Positions 10,780 to 23,944 are shown, counted from the first letter of the stretch. The stretch is 64,000 nt of DNA from Callorhinus ursinus (GCF_003265705.1 NW_020312968.1:10779732-10843731), one strand, 5' to 3'. The notes: generated from the letters alone by a model not told the origin. Numbers and translations: made by a program.

Positions 10780-10915
10780 AAAAAATTCTATTCTGGGGTC
10801 TAGAACACCTCGATCGTGAACTTCCAGCCTTTAAAACCAAGATGACAGATTTCTGTTATTTTAACCATGCACTGTGTTGTTTTGTATAGCAGCCCCAGCA
10901 AACAAATGCAGAGTG
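10780..10915 (+). mobile_element. MLT1-like LTR end
   Basis: The words 'aacttccagcctttaaaacc', 'atttctgttattttaacca' and 'tttgtatagcagccccag' match the 3' end of an ancient ERVL-MaLR LTR. No internal retroviral gene is present. Confidence 0.5.
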
Positions 10916-12024
10916 TTCGGAAATGGCACAGTACCGCGTCTTGGAGTGGGTCTAATTTCATCTAGTATCTGGACACTTAGTAGCTCTTCCAATCTGCAAA
11001 CTCATGTCCTCTCCTTGAATTTTCTGGAATTATTTTGTTAATGATTTCCTTCCTTTGGTTTTGTCTGTCTCTCTTTGTGGAACTCCTCTTATGCAGCTAT
11101 TAAACTTCTTATTCTGGTCCTTTAATTTTCTTTTCTTTTCTTCAACTCATATTTTCCATCTTTCTTTTTGATTTACTTTCTGGGCGATTTGCTCAACTCA
11201 ATTATATACACTGTCTCTGAATTTTTTATTCTATCATATATCTTTTTTAATTTCCCAAAGCCCCCTTTAATTCCTTGAATAGTCCTTTTAAATTTACAAA
11301 ATACCCGTATTTCATGGGTACAATATCACCTCTTACCTTTATGTGTATATTAATAATAGTTTTCTGATCCCATTATAGTTTTGCTCTCTTCCAAGTTGCT
11401 TTTTATGTTCATTTGGTCTGGACTCTACCTTTTGATGAGAGGGAAAAAAAAAACACCTCTCTAAAGGTCTGTTCTATAAGGGAAAACATTTTAGACTTCT
11501 TTCTGAGTCAGTAGGACTATACATAAACGTTGTTTAAACCAAAAGCCTGGTTTACAGCCCGCCAAGCATACATTGCTGGTGTGCCTTACAAAGGAGCAGC
11601 CTAAAGGAAAATCATCTTGTCCTTAAGATATTGATCAATACTCCCTGTATTCCTTGACGTTAACATTTGTGATTCCTGCCTTTCTGTTAATCTATGATCT
11701 GTTGAGTGTAGAAACGTATCTATCCCTGCAAACCGTTCATTCTCCAGACCTCTTTCTTCCCCGTGAAGAGCATGTTTCCTGCACAGCTGTCCTAACTTGA
11801 CCTCGAATAAAACTTTCTTTTTAGAGATTCTAAAAGATGTGTTCATTTTGTGTCAACACTTTTGTGTTGGTTCTTTTCCTTAAATGTCTGATAATTTTTG
11901 GTTATCTACTCGAGTTTAGGACTGAGGTACTAGAAAAGTGGGGGGCTTTGGGGGGGTGAAGGGAAGCCTCATTGACTGATAGCTTCAGTTTCTGCTACTC
12001 TCGCTGGACCATTTAACTGGCGCA

Positions 12025-12305
12025 TTTAAAAAATTTTTGTATTTTATTTAAATTCAATTAATTAACAAATAGTGCATTATTAGTTTCAGAGGTAGAATTT
12101 AGTGAACCATCAGTTGCATACAACACCCAGTGCTCATTACATCACGTGCCCTCCTTAATGCCCATCACCCAGTTACCCCATCCCCCCGCCTCCCACCCCT
12201 CCCCAGCAACCCTCAGTTTGTTTCCTATGGTTAAGAGTCCCTTATGGTTTGTCTCCCTCTCTGATTTCATCTTATTTTATTTTTCCCTCCCTTCCCCTAG
12301 AAGAA
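12025..12305 (-). mobile_element. carnivore L1 3'-UTR fragment
   Basis: The antisense of a carnivore L1 3' end includes 'gtgcattattagtttcagag', 'aacacccagtgctcattac' and 'atggtttgtctccctctc'. No Can-SINE interrupts it. Confidence 0.8.
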
Positions 12306-13317
12306 ATAATTGGGGTACTCTTGATGTCAGTATCTTTATGTCTTCCCTCTCCACTTGGTCAGGTATCCCAGACATTCCAATCTCCAGCGCTCTGGAATCA
12401 GAATAGAGGTAAAAGGTCTCTGCTTTTATTTGGTTACAAATGTTTCCACAATTGTTCACGGAAACCACCTCCCTCTGTTCACTGTATTGAATCCCATCCC
12501 CAAAGGTGCCAAGCGTTCCCTAGAATGTGATTCTATTTATTTACCTTATCTAGCCTCTGCCAGGCTGAGAGAGGGTAGTAATCTGGCTCTGTATATTAGC
12601 AGGGCATCTAAAGAGCTCTAACTGCTCCTTAAACAGATTTATAAACCAATCCTCCTGTTTTTAGCCCTACTTGATCCCCATTTCCAGAGGTATTGATATT
12701 CTCACACCTTTTGGGAAGTCTGCAATGCAATCAGGCCTTCCCTCGCTTTCTCTGAGGAAAGTTTCAGGATCACCTTTCTCAGATCTAATAAATAAGATAT
12801 CTCTTGTCTGTATGGCATCTAAATTCCTAGTTTGCTTTATCTTCCCTCCTAATCTCATTTGCACTGTGGGTTTCTGCCTTAAAATAACAATTCCTTTACT
12901 GTCATTTTACTAGGCTTCAGAAGAAAACCAAAGTAAATGCAAATATCCAAATGATCACCCTACTCAGAAGTCCATTTTGCATTTTCACAAGGGAACTACA
13001 AGCTAGCTTAGGAGTGTTTGAAAACAAAGAGATCTGCTTTATAATTTTGCTGCTGGCCATCCCTACACTCAGCATGTCTGGTAAACAACTGGGTCCTGGA
13101 ACATAAATTACAACTCTGGTGATTTTATCCAAGCAACCACAAGTTCATTCACTATTAGGGTTCACTTGTCAATTGATAAGGAAACTAATTGCTAGTCGCT
13201 TTAACTCTAGCCAAAGGGATCTGGTAAAACTGTTTTTATCTTCTGGGCTTTGGTCTTTGAATACTGATCCTCTCCCCAACTCCTGATTTTCTTCCAAAAT
13301 AACAAAGCCTCTAATTT

Positions 13318-13545
13318 TTGAGCACTCAGTATGTACTAGGAACTGGGCTAGGGCTTTTACATGCATTATCCCACTGAATCCTCCCTACAACCCTATAATG
13401 TCCACATTGTTGTCCCTCTTTTACACAGTGGGGAAACTGAGGCTCTGACAGTTAAAGGATCTATTCAATCTCACACATCTGTCAGGTGGTGAAGCTAGGG
13501 TTTGAATCGAAGTTGGCCTGACTCCTGACCCATTTTTACTCTACT
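13318..13545 (+). repeat. MIR element
   Basis: The MIR core is well preserved: 'acagtggggaaactgaggct', then 'caggtggtgaagctagggtt' and 'gaatcgaagttggcctgac'. Confidence 0.8.
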
Positions 13546-13554
13546 AAGCTGTCT

Positions 13555-13748
13555 TTTTTTTTTTTAAGATTTTATTTATTTGAGAGAGAGAATGAGGGAG
13601 AGAGAGCACATGAGAGGGGGGAGGGTCAGAGGGAGAAGCAGACTCCCTGCTGAGCAGGGAGCCCGATGCAGGACTAGATCCTGGGACTCCAGGATCATGA
13701 CCTGAGCCGAAGGCAGCTGCTTAACCCACTGAGCCACCCAGGCACCCC
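13555..13748 (-). mobile_element. Can-SINE, young
   Basis: This minus-strand copy is flanked by the exact duplication CTCTACTAAGCTGTCTT. It is inserted at the end of an MIR. Confidence 0.93.
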
Positions 13749-13879
13749 CTCTACTAAGCTGTCTTAAAGATTATTTCTTTCTGGGCTTTTTGAGTCTTTA
13801 TTTTCAACTCATTTAATTATGTTCCCCTCTCCTTTTCCAATCCAATTTCTATACTATATGCCCTATGTCAGGTAATGGC

Positions 13880-14242
13880 ATCCAGCTGCTTCAGCCTTTG
13901 TGAACGTCTACATCACCCTCCTCTCTAATCTGTATCTGGCTACCCACCTTAGGTATCACCTGCTGGGGGAAAATTTCCATGACCAACCAAGGATGGATTC
14001 GGTGACTTTCATGTGCTCCTATAACATATACAGAATCCTATAGCACGTATAGAAGCAGTGATTACCTTGTCTAGAAACTATCTGTTTACTTACTTATCTC
14101 TCAACTACACTGAACTAACTGAAGTTTCCTGAGGACAGTGGCAATATTGACCGTATTCATGTGACATGTCCATAGCCTAGTGCAATGCCTGCACTAGGTG
14201 CTCCTTAAATATTTTGTTGAGTGAATGAATAAATGAATTAAG
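13880..14242 (+). repeat. L2 3' end
   Basis: L2 wording includes 'aggtatcacctgctggggg' and the typical terminal 'gagtgaatgaataaatgaa' preceded by 'aggtgctccttaaatatttt'. Confidence 0.6.
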
Positions 14243-14302
14243 TTATATATATATATACCTCAGTCTGAATGAAAAGATTTTCTAATTTAAAATGATGTTC
14301 TA

Positions 14303-14513
14303 GGGGTGCCTAGGTGGCTCAGTCGGTTAAGTGTCTGCCTTCGGCTCAGTTCATGATCCCGGGGTCCTGGGACGGAGCCCCCACATAGGGCTCCCTGCTC
14401 AGTGGGGAGCCTGCTTCTCCCTCTCCTTACTCCCCCTCCGTGCTCATGCTCTCTCTCTCCCAAATAAATAAAATCTTTAATAAAATAAAATAAAATAAAA
14501 TAAAATAAAATAA
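14303..14513 (+). mobile_element. Can-SINE
   Basis: This plus-strand copy ends in a run of ATAAA units. The flanking duplication is AAAATGATGTTCTA versus AAAATGATATCCTA. Confidence 0.92.
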
Positions 14514-15130
14514 AATGATATCCTAATGATATTCTAATGTTTGTTAAACAGTTTCATGAAAACACAAGTCTTTAGCACCTTCCATTTACTATTCAGAGCA
14601 TAGATCCTATTTTAACTTCAACATTTTAAACTAAGGTGTTATTAATCCACGAAGTAAACTCTGACAAGTTTTCAAAACACGTATTGAATTTCACTATGAA
14701 ATTTTAAAATGTGAATTTTTATTGAAATAAACTAAAAAGTGATCTTACTCTTGATAAAAATCTATCATGCCCTGAAGCCTTTCATTTTAATTGAAAAAAT
14801 TCTACTACATAATTATAAAGTACAACGCAAGAAATATTCAGAGAAGTATTTTTGGTCTTCACTTGTTATTGTGAATGGACTGTTGCAGTTTTTCTTGGGA
14901 CTATGTGATAAAACTTCTTATCATAATTCCTGAGGAAATAGAAACTCATACAACTATTATCAGTATTTATGCAAAATGTTTCCCAGGAGATGTGTTTTTT
15001 TTTCGACTCAAACACTCTATGATTCTAAATCAGCCAAACTAAAAGAGCAAATTGATGGGATAAAATATAAAGAATAGGAAGAAATAATAGACTTTTTCCT
15101 GAAGGATTCTTACCTTGCACATAGTTTTTT

Positions 15131-15328
15131 GTTTTTGTTTTTTAACGATTTTATTCATTTATCTGAGAGAGAGAGAATAAGAGAGAGAACACGAGAGGGG
15201 GGAGGGTGAGAGGCAGAAGCAGACGCCCTTCCAAGCAGGGAGCCCGATGTGGGACTCGATCCCGGGACTCCAGGATCATGACCTGAGCCGAAGGCAGTCG
15301 CTTAACTAACTGAGCCACCCAAGCACCC
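15131..15328 (-). mobile_element. Can-SINE
   Basis: This minus-strand copy has a head ending CCACCCAAGCACCC. The flanking duplication is TGCACATAGTTTTTT. Confidence 0.92.
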
Positions 15329-15534
15329 TGCACATAGTTTTTTAAAAATCGCAGGAGTTTACCTGCTTTATCCTGACACCCAAGGCAAGTCATTAAGTCT
15401 TTAGAGTGATGAGAGTTCTGTGGATTCAAGCTGGAATCAGAGAAGGTCTGGGGAGGCCACAGTCAAGTGTAAGCTACTCTTCAGCTACCCTGAAGAGATT
15501 TACTGATCAAATATTAACTGTCCAGGTATATTCA

Positions 15535-15890
15535 TGCCATGGCCACACAGAAATGAGATGAATGATCTCATTCTAAGGGTAGCAATATGGATGAATCTCA
15601 CAAACAACATGTTGACTAGACAGAAAGGAGTCTACTTATTATCAACTTCAAAAGCAGGGGTGGAAATGGAGCTATAGTGTTAATAGTCAGGATATCAATT
15701 ACCCTGGGGGAAGTCAACAGAGAAAAGGTATGATGGGGGCCTCTGGAAGTTGGTAATGTTCTCTGTCTTGATCTGAGTGCTTGTTACATGGGTGTGTTTA
15801 CTTTGTGAAGTTCATCGAGCTGTACTTTCACTCATCTGATGAGATTATATAGTAATCTCCATGTATATTATACATGGAAGAATAATTTCT
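15535..15890 (+). mobile_element. old L1ME 3' end
   Basis: The plus-strand L1 pattern includes 'atggatgaatctcacaaaca', 'ggtaatgttctctgtcttga' and 'ttcatcgagctgtactttc'. Confidence 0.7.
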
Positions 15891-16739
15891 ACTAAAGTAA
15901 AGCATTAACTGTATACCATTTTCCAATAATCTATTCCCGTCTCCAAGAACTCCTAACCTAGGAAAAAGAATGCCCTGAACTATGTCCTCCCTAAATGTGG
16001 CTTAATGGCAGGATATCTAACACTATAATAATGTAAAATTGAAATGTAAGTTTCGCTGGGATAATCAAACACAACAAATACGATATTTCAAAACTAGATT
16101 ACCATACGCAGAATTTACCAAGGAAACTGAGAACTATTTCCATGACTCTTCAACCCCACAGGATTTTTGAAGAGATTTTTTTTGGGGGGGGGAGGATTTT
16201 TCCCAAAGAGAGCTTCCATTTCTGGTTGGGGTGTGGGGGGCAGTAAATGAGAAGGGCTACCACTTCCGTCCGTGGCTTGTAGGACACTGTTCAGAGAATT
16301 TGAAATGACAATTTTCCTGCAGCTGGGAGACGGAAAGATGTAGCCTGACTCTGGACCAAGGATGTTCAAGCAGCCTGGGGCACCAAGGTAGAGGTTGTGT
16401 TGGGATCAGCTGGGATTGTTTATGAGCATTTTCAATGGATCAGATGTGGGCGGGAGGGGAGATATCCAGCTAAGGGTCATCTGGGGACCTGTCCAGTAGG
16501 ATCCCTTAGAGAGCAGAGGACCCTAGCCACAGGAAACCAGAAGTAGCTGTAAATGAGTCACAAGTGAATACTATGAATACAGGTGCAGGAGATAAGTGAA
16601 ATGACCTACCGGAGAGAGATCTCCAGGAAAACAGTCTTCCAAAAGATCCGAGAAACCCTAAGTAAGGACTCAGCTTTGAATATCTGTCAGGCACAGAAAA
16701 TTCGAAGCTAGCTCATAACGATATCAGTTCTACAGTTCT

Positions 16740-16923
16740 TTTTTTTTTTAAGATTTTATTTATTTATCTGAGAGAGAGAGAGGACACGAGAGGGAAGAGG
16801 GTCAGAGGGAGAAGCAGACTCCCTGCTGAGCAGGGAGCCCGATGCGGGACTCGATCCCGGGACTCCAGGATCACGACCTGAGCCGAAGGCAGTCGCTTAA
16901 CCAACTGAGCCACCCAGGCACCC
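16740..16923 (-). mobile_element. Can-SINE, young
   Basis: This minus-strand copy is close to consensus. The exact flanking duplication is TCAGTTCTACAGTTCT. Confidence 0.93.
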
Positions 16924-16944
16924 TCAGTTCTACAGTTCTATAAG

Positions 16945-17605
16945 AGCTTTTTTTCCCCCCAAAATTTTTAGGCATAGTTGACATACAATGTTATATTAGT
17001 TTCAGGTGTACAAGCATATAGATTTGGCAATTCCACACATTACTCAATGCTCCCTGCCATCAGTGTAATCACCATCCATCACCATACAACGTTATTATTA
17101 CACTATTATTGACTATTCCCTATGCTGTACTTTCCATCTCGGTGACTTAGTCATTTTTTAACTGGAAGTTTCTATTTCTTAATCCCCTTTATCTGTTTCT
17201 GCCATCCACCACCCACCTTCTCCCTGGCTGCCATTGTTTGCTGTGTTTAAGATTCTGTGTGTTTCTTTGTTCATTTGTTTTATTTTTTTACATTCCACAA
17301 AGAAGTGAAATCATATTTGTCTTTCTCTGTCTGACTTACTTCACTTGGCATTATTCCCTCTAGGTCCATCCATGTTGTCACAAGTGGCAAGCTCTCGTTC
17401 TTTTTATGGTTGAGTAATATTCCATTGTACGTGTACATAAATCACATCTTCGTGATCCATTCATCTACAGATGGACACTTGGGTTGCTTCCATATTTTTG
17501 TAAATAATATTGGTAAATAATAGTTCAATAAACAAAGGGGTATGCATATCTTTTCAAATTAGTGTTTTTGTTTTCTTTGGGTAAATAACCAGTAGTGGAA
17601 TTATT
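16945..17605 (-). mobile_element. L1MA/MB-type 3' end
   Basis: This long antisense L1 3' region carries 'tatattagtttcaggtgtac', 'ggtccatccatgttgtcaca', 'gagtaatattccattgtac' and 'gggtaaataaccagtagtgg'. Confidence 0.85.
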
Positions 17606-18235
17606 AGAGCTTTCTTATATCTTACCATTCATTCAACCCCAAGAGGTCAGAAACTGGCTAGCCAGCTGGAGTGGAAGAAGAAAAGAGAAGTGGCACAAAG
17701 TGAAGGGAAGAGCCAACCACGCATCCTTCCCTTTCTTTGCTGCTAGAGCCTGCTGGCTTGAAGCACAGGCCAGCTGGGGGAAAATCTGTCATTAAAGATA
17801 AGGTGGAGTTTTTTCTGGTCTCAGACCTCAAATTATGTTTGCAGCTAACTTGTACCGTAGAGTAAGAGAAAAGTCGTGGGACCTGCCCCCATTTCCATAT
17901 GGGATTGTCAAGGATTATCCCCACTGAATGCCATGGGAAACCATAAAAAAAGATGTGTTTTGATTCCATCCATCAATCATACATTCACTGTACGGGTTAC
18001 ATGGACTTTCCATTAGTATATTCAGTTTTTTAAGAAGCTGGTTGCTGAACCATGATTTAGTCCTAGACAGAGACCTAAATTCCGAGTGTGCCTGCCCATG
18101 TAGATTATCTATTTTATCTGCCATTGCTTCCAGCTGTCCCCCTTAACTCTTCATCTAGGCTAAACCTCCCCCCAGATAAAAGTTCTTAATCTTATACTTT
18201 TAGGAATATTTTCATTTTATTTGATGGCCCTCAAA

Positions 18236-18395
18236 CAATGGTTCTCAAACTATGGTATGTAACAGAATCACCTGGAGAACTTGGCAGATGTATAGAGGTC
18301 CATACTTCATCCACCCTACTTCAGTGAGTCTGGGACTTTTTTATCGTTAGCTCTCTAGGTAATTCCCACACTCCCAAAGTACGAGAACTTCTGTC
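18236..18395 (+). mobile_element. MER5A-like hAT transposon
   Basis: The words 'ggttctcaaactatggtatg' and 'cagaatcacctggagaactt' fit MER5A, a non-autonomous hAT-Charlie element. Confidence 0.7.
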
Positions 18396-19621
18396 TTAAA
18401 AGACACAGATTGCTCCTGAATTGGGTATAGGTTTGGGGACATAGCGTCATGTCACCTGGATCTGACAGCCATATTCTCTGTCTTAGTGCCATGTAGTGAT
18501 GCTGTTCTAAGAATCGCAGAGATCACACAAAATGTGCCATGATACAATCTCCTGTGTATAGCGTGTAAGGGATCAGGAGACACTGAGCCAGGCAAGTCTG
18601 TCCAAAGAACCACCACTCAGCTTGCTTTTCCCTCTTCTGAAAATGTCCCAGTGCTTGTCATGGTACCTAAATTGTTATGGTGATATGGGCTTTGGGAGGA
18701 GGGCACAGGATGGAGTGAAATGAACTGGGAGGATATTGGAGAATACTGAAATGGGAAAAAAGCATTTCCAAAATTCATATAAACTTTGGTCGGACACTGA
18801 CACTCAGCAGGGGCCAACAAAATTTCTAAAGATTCTTTGAACTTGTCTGGTTTCAGTCCTTCCCCAGATGGCTCAAGATATCTAGGGAGATCATAGTTAC
18901 TTAAAGAGAAATACTCTACATTGTTAACATACTAGTTAAAGGGTGAATACAATCAATAAGAAAAATGCTAAGATTTTAATAGACAGGTGGGACAAGATGT
19001 AAACAGACGTACCCCCACAAAATACAACCATGTCCTAAGATAACAGGGAAAAATACTCAGCTCACCTAAATAATAATCACATAACTAAAACATTTTAAAA
19101 TGTATTTTTAAGCTAGTAAACTTGCAGAAACTACAAATAAATGTTAGCGTAAATGACGGTAAAATGAAAGTCTTTTAAGCATTACTTATAAATTGGCATG
19201 AGCTAACAAAAGCCAAAATTATGCTTGTTATTTTTATTTTTTATCTTTAACCTTTTCTTTTGAAAAGTTTTCGAATTTACAGAGCAGGGAACTTTATGTA
19301 ATCTTCATCTAGATTGGCCAACTGCTTTATTTTTGTTCTTTATAATCTTATTTTAATGTTATTAACATCATCATTGTCATCAACATCATGGATGAGCTTC
19401 TGAAAGTAAGTCGCAGACATCATACCATTCTGCTGCTTTACCCTAAAAATTTGAGTATGTATCCACTAAGAATAAGGATATTCTCTTATGCAACCACAGT
19501 GTAAGTATCAAAATTAGAAAATGTAACTTTGATACAATACTGTTATCAAATACATAGTCAAGATGCAGATTTTGCCAATTGCCCCAGTGATAATCTTTAT
19601 AGTATTTCTTTTTCTTTTTCT

Positions 19622-19808
19622 TTTTTTTTATTTTTTAAGATTTTATTTATTTACTTGAGAGAGAGAGAGCATGAGAGGCGGTAGGGTCAGAGGGAGAAGC
19701 AGACTCCCCGCTGAGCAGGGAGTCCGATGTGGGACTCGATCCCGGGACTCCAGGATCATGACCTGAGCTGAAGGCAGTCGCTTAACCAACTGAGCCACCC
19801 AGGTGCCC
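19622..19808 (-). mobile_element. Can-SINE
   Basis: This minus-strand copy ends CCACCCAGGTGCCC. The flanking duplication around TATAGTATTT lies on both sides. Confidence 0.92.
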
Positions 19809-19892
19809 ATATAGTATTTATTTTTCTTGATCTGAGGTCCAGTCTAGCATCCCTCATTGCCTTTACTTGCTCTGTCTCTATAGACTCTCTCT

Positions 19893-20094
19893 CTTTTTTT
19901 TTAAGATTTATTTATTTATTTCTGGGGTGAGGAGGCAGAGGGATAGGGAGAGAGAGAATCTCAAGCAGACTGCCCACTGAGCGTGGGGCCCAACATGTGG
20001 CTCGACGTGGGGCTCAATCTCACCACCCTGAGATCATGACCTGAGCCGAAATCAAGAGTCCGACGCTTAACTGACTAAGCCACCCAGGCGCCCC
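19893..20094 (-). mobile_element. Can-SINE, older type
   Basis: This minus-strand copy carries the GAAATCAAGAGTCCGACGCTT variant characteristic of an older subfamily. Its head ends CCACCCAGGCGCCCC. Confidence 0.88.
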
Positions 20095-21044
20095 TGTGTA
20101 CTCTCTTTTAATCTGAACCCATTCCTCAGCCTTTCTTTGTCTTTCATGACACTGACATTTTTTAGAGACTGCCTGGTTAGTAGAATGTCCCTTAATTTAA
20201 GTCTGTCTACTCTCTCCTCATGATTAGATTTATGCATTTTTTGGCAGGAGTCTACAACTTTTGACCTCATACATTCCAGTTCTGGGAATCTGTTAGGAGA
20301 AAATAATAGTAAATATGTAAAAGACAGCTTATATGGCTTTCAAGGAGCACACATGTTGGATAATAGTAAAAATTGCAGCCCACATGCCCCGAGGCGATAG
20401 TGGCTACCCAGCAGTATGCTCTGTCCTTCAGGGGCATTATCTTACCCAACTTCTCAGTAACGTGAGTACAGCCAAGTCTCTTCACTGCCTACCCAACAAC
20501 TACCCTCCCCTTTGTCCCTCTTTGGGAAGCTTGGGAGAATGAGTCAGAGCAGTTCTAAGCCAACTACGATCACCCACTCCTGTCTCCAGGTATGGTTTTT
20601 TTCTTTGGGGAGAAGAAAATAGACTGATGGGGAAGTGTGTTGATGGGGGTGACCTCAGGGAAGTCAGTGAGAGAGCTTAGGTCAGGAATGGGGCAGTGAC
20701 CAGACCCCTGTGAGGCACTCCAGTGAGAGGCCGAAGGAACCAGACCAGAGCACCAGGCCTGACTTTCTGTCCGCCATAGATCTTCCCTCTCTCTATGTGA
20801 TGTGACTTTGGGAAATCTGCCTAAATCCTTCTGTAAAGAACTGTGTAGCTCTTCATTTGTGTCCGGTGTGTGTGCTCTGGCTGAGGAAGATGGGGATGGC
20901 AGTGCCAGATCTAGGAGGCCTAATCCCCACCATGCTGCGCCCATCCTCTCCTGGACAGTCCTCATCATGCACCTCCAGGTAGCCAGAGAGATCATCCCCC
21001 AAGAGACTGATGACCTAGATAAAGAAACGGAAACCACCGTCTGG

Positions 21045-21600
21045 TAGGACAAAGTCTGAACTCTTTGACAGGACGGCCATGTTCAGACCCTGCCCACCTC
21101 CAAAGCTTCGTTTGTCACCACTTCACTCTGCACCCCACAGGTCCCCTTGTACTTTTAATTCCCAGGATGGACAATGGCGTTTCTGGGCTCCCTGCTTTGG
21201 CACACAGTGCTCCCTGTGCCCGTGATGTCCTGAATGCACTTCTCTGCCTGGCGAATGCTTCCTTGTTGTTTAAGACCCAGTCCCCAAGTCACTGTGTCAG
21301 TTAAGTTATTCTTCCTCAGCGTCAGTCTCTCTGCCAACACCCTCGCCACAAGAATAAATCACTTCCTCTCTGTGTTTCCGCCCTCGCTGAGTTTTGGGAA
21401 ACAAAAGGTTCCTGCATTGTCACCGGGAACTCAAGTTTCTTCTTTACTTTGTAACGCATCTCGTTCCTAGACCATGAGTTCTGCGAAGTCCAGGAGCAAG
21501 TATTATTCATTGTTTTGCCCGTAGTTTCACTTAGTACAGAGCTTGACGTATGGTCACCACTGGGTCAATGTTTGGGGAATGAATAAAAAGCATACAGATG
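21045..21600 (+). repeat. L2 3' region
   Basis: L2-type wording includes 'gaatgcacttctctgcctgg', 'aagtccaggagcaagtatta' and the terminal 'gtcaatgtttggggaatgaa'. Open frames here are chance frames in old repeat. Confidence 0.55.
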
Positions 21601-21612
21601 ATAATGAAGAAT

Positions 21613-21636
21613 GAATTAATGAATTAATGAATTAAT
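21613..21636. repeat. GAATTAAT x3 microsatellite
   Basis: There are three perfect adjacent copies of the 8-base unit GAATTAAT. It lies immediately after the tail of the L2 at 21045-21600. Confidence 0.9.
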
Positions 21637-22224
21637 CCAAGGTCTTTCTAGTTATAAAATGCTATGGTTTGAATATTCCTACTGAAAATGAAATACCATT
21701 GCACGTTGGAATATGGGCTAAATCCTAGATTAAAATACACGTATATGAAGTGCACATATGAAAATATATACACTACGCTTATATATATATGTTTGTCACC
21801 ATGATCGTTAAGGGAAAATTTCTTATTCTTTATTGTTTTCATATTTACAGATTTCTTGTGACAGTATAAGGAATAAAGTGGAGAAAAATAGGAACTCCAA
21901 TTCTAATGTCTGAGATATGGCTGGCTTTAAATGCCAGCACACAGATCTTTCTGTATCTGTCTTCAATTATAAGACAACAATACAAATATCCACTTGCTTG
22001 TAATAATCTATGTGCTGGTTTCATTTCTCCACCCAAAAGATAAAGACAAAACAGAGCTGGAAGACGTGCATACAAAGGCGGAGCTGAAATACTCAAGAAA
22101 ATAAAAAAGATTCTTACTTTCTTCTGAAGGACACATGGAACTCAATTACTCCCATCTAAGACTATACTTTCAGGGATCATTTCTATAGTTTGTTACTAAG
22201 TTCACTTTAACAAATACTTACCGA

Positions 22225-22429
22225 GGGCGCCTGAGTGGCTCAGTTGGTTGAGTAGCTGCCTTCGGCTCAGGTCATGATCCTGGAGTCCCAGGACGGAGTC
22301 CCAGGATCGAGTCCCGCATCGGGCTCCCTGCTCAGCAGGGAGTCTGCTTCTCCCTCTGACCCTCCCCCTTCTCATGCTCTCTCTCTCTCATTCTCTCTCT
22401 CAAATAAATAAAATCTTAAAAAAAAAAAG
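22225..22429 (+). mobile_element. Can-SINE with 13-base internal duplication
   Basis: This plus-strand copy repeats GGAGTCCCAGGAC in tandem at about 22282-22306. The imperfect flanking duplication includes CAAATACT. Confidence 0.92.
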
Positions 22430-22439
22430 CAAATACTGA

Positions 22440-22965
22440 GTGTCTGCTCTGCATTCATTTATTCAAGTACTTGTCAAACACTTACTATGCATCAGGAATT
22501 GTTCTAGGCAACAGAGATAGAGCAGTGAATAAAACAAAAATCTCTGCACTTATGGAATCATATTCTAGAAGCATGAGGGATAACAAACATAAATAAATAA
22601 ATTATAGAGTATGTCAGATAGTGATAAAGTCCTTTAGAGAAAAACAAAGTTGGAAAGTGTCAGAGTAGGGCGCCTGGGTGGCTCAGTCGGTTAAGCGACT
22701 GCGTTCGGCTCAGGTCATGATCCTGGAGTCCTGGGATCGAGTCCCGCATCGGGCTCCCTGCTCAGCGGGGAGTCTGCTTCTCCCTCTGACCGTCCCCCGT
22801 CTCATGCTCTCTCTCTCTATCTCATTCTCTCTCTCAAATAAATAAATAAAATCTTAAAAAAAAAAAAAAAGAAGTGTCAGAGTAGGGAAGGGGGCATTCC
22901 AGTGTTAAATAGATGCTCTCAGAAGGGGACAGATGAACAAAATCTTAAATGGTTTGGGGAATGAA
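22440..22965 (+). repeat. L2 3' region, split by a SINE
   Basis: L2 wording includes 'cacttactatgcatcagg', 'gagcagtgaataaaacaaa' and 'atgtcagatagtgataaag'. It continues after the SINE at 22668-22870. Confidence 0.65.
22668..22870 (+). mobile_element. Can-SINE, young
   Basis: This plus-strand copy has a 15-base pure poly-A end. The exact flanking duplication is AAGTGTCAGAGTAGGG. Confidence 0.94.
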
Positions 22966-23944
22966 GAAGGAGATGTGCAAATGATCACACTTTTCTCTGT
23001 AGTCCTATGGACTTCAAATTCCACTAGGTTGTGTTCACTGGTAATGACCTACCCTTTCTAGCTAGTTCGAGGTGCTGTCACACTGAAAGACATACTCCTT
23101 CAGGTAGAGGTGGAAGCTGTAAACTCCATTCAAACTTTGAAGGATCAGGAGAGACTGGTTGGGATTTCAGGTGAGGACGGCAGGAAGAATGACAGCAGCA
23201 GAGAAGGCCCCAGGCCGGGAGATCTTCCTTTGCTTCGACAGAGACGTAAGGGTTAGAATTAGTTACATGAAGTGGGGCTATGAACCAGTTGGAGAGGTCA
23301 CCCTTGGTTGTAGGGTTATGGGAAGGCACCAAAGTTAACTGAGCAGGGAAAGATGATGAAACAAGCATCTTAGTAAAACTCGTACAACGTTAGAGTCCAA
23401 GTCAATCAGAATCAAAAAGAAGTGACAAGCAGGGAGGCCATTAAAAACTTTTTTTTTTTTTGGTGCTGTTATCCAGACATTGATTGCTGAGAACTGGGCC
23501 AAAAGGGAAGCAGCGAGGACAATGACACTAAACAGGAGTGAGGTTTATGAAGCATAAATAACAGAGCTTGGTGGACGATTAGATCCAAAGGGTAAAGAAG
23601 AGGAAGAAGTTAGAGCTGACACATTCACAGAGTTCAGAGGGAGGCGAGCAGATGGCATCAGCCTGAGACGGAGGGCTCTGTCAGCCAAGCGTGGGGTGAC
23701 TGACTCCGGGTCACACAGTTTGTGAAAAGCTGGATCCAGAACACAGGTTTCCTGCTTTTCCCACCCTAGATGACTCCAAAGTTCTAAAATTGGCAAATGG
23801 GTAAAGAAGGCCACCAATAGAAATGAGTGATCACAGAGGGAGAGCCAGGTTACAAATGGGTACAAGAGATGGAGAGCGCTAGTTTTATATTCATGGAGTC
23901 TGAGGATATTCAAGTGGACATATTTGGGAGATAGGCATCGATTT

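Larger units (their letters stand above)
19250..20275 (-). mobile_element. old L1ME 3' region, split by two SINEs
   Basis: Antisense wording like that at 8245-9155 ('tgcagattttgccaattgcc', 'tagtagaatgtcccttaatt') is interrupted at 19622-19808 and 19893-20094. The two L1ME copies are too diverged from each other to be one recent duplication. Confidence 0.6.

Noticed and set aside
8245..20275. Similar L1ME segments at 8.2-9.2 kb and 19.2-20.3 kb in the same orientation, as a possible segmental duplication
   Set aside because: The two copies are strongly diverged and the sequence around them is unrelated. Independent old L1 insertions explain them.
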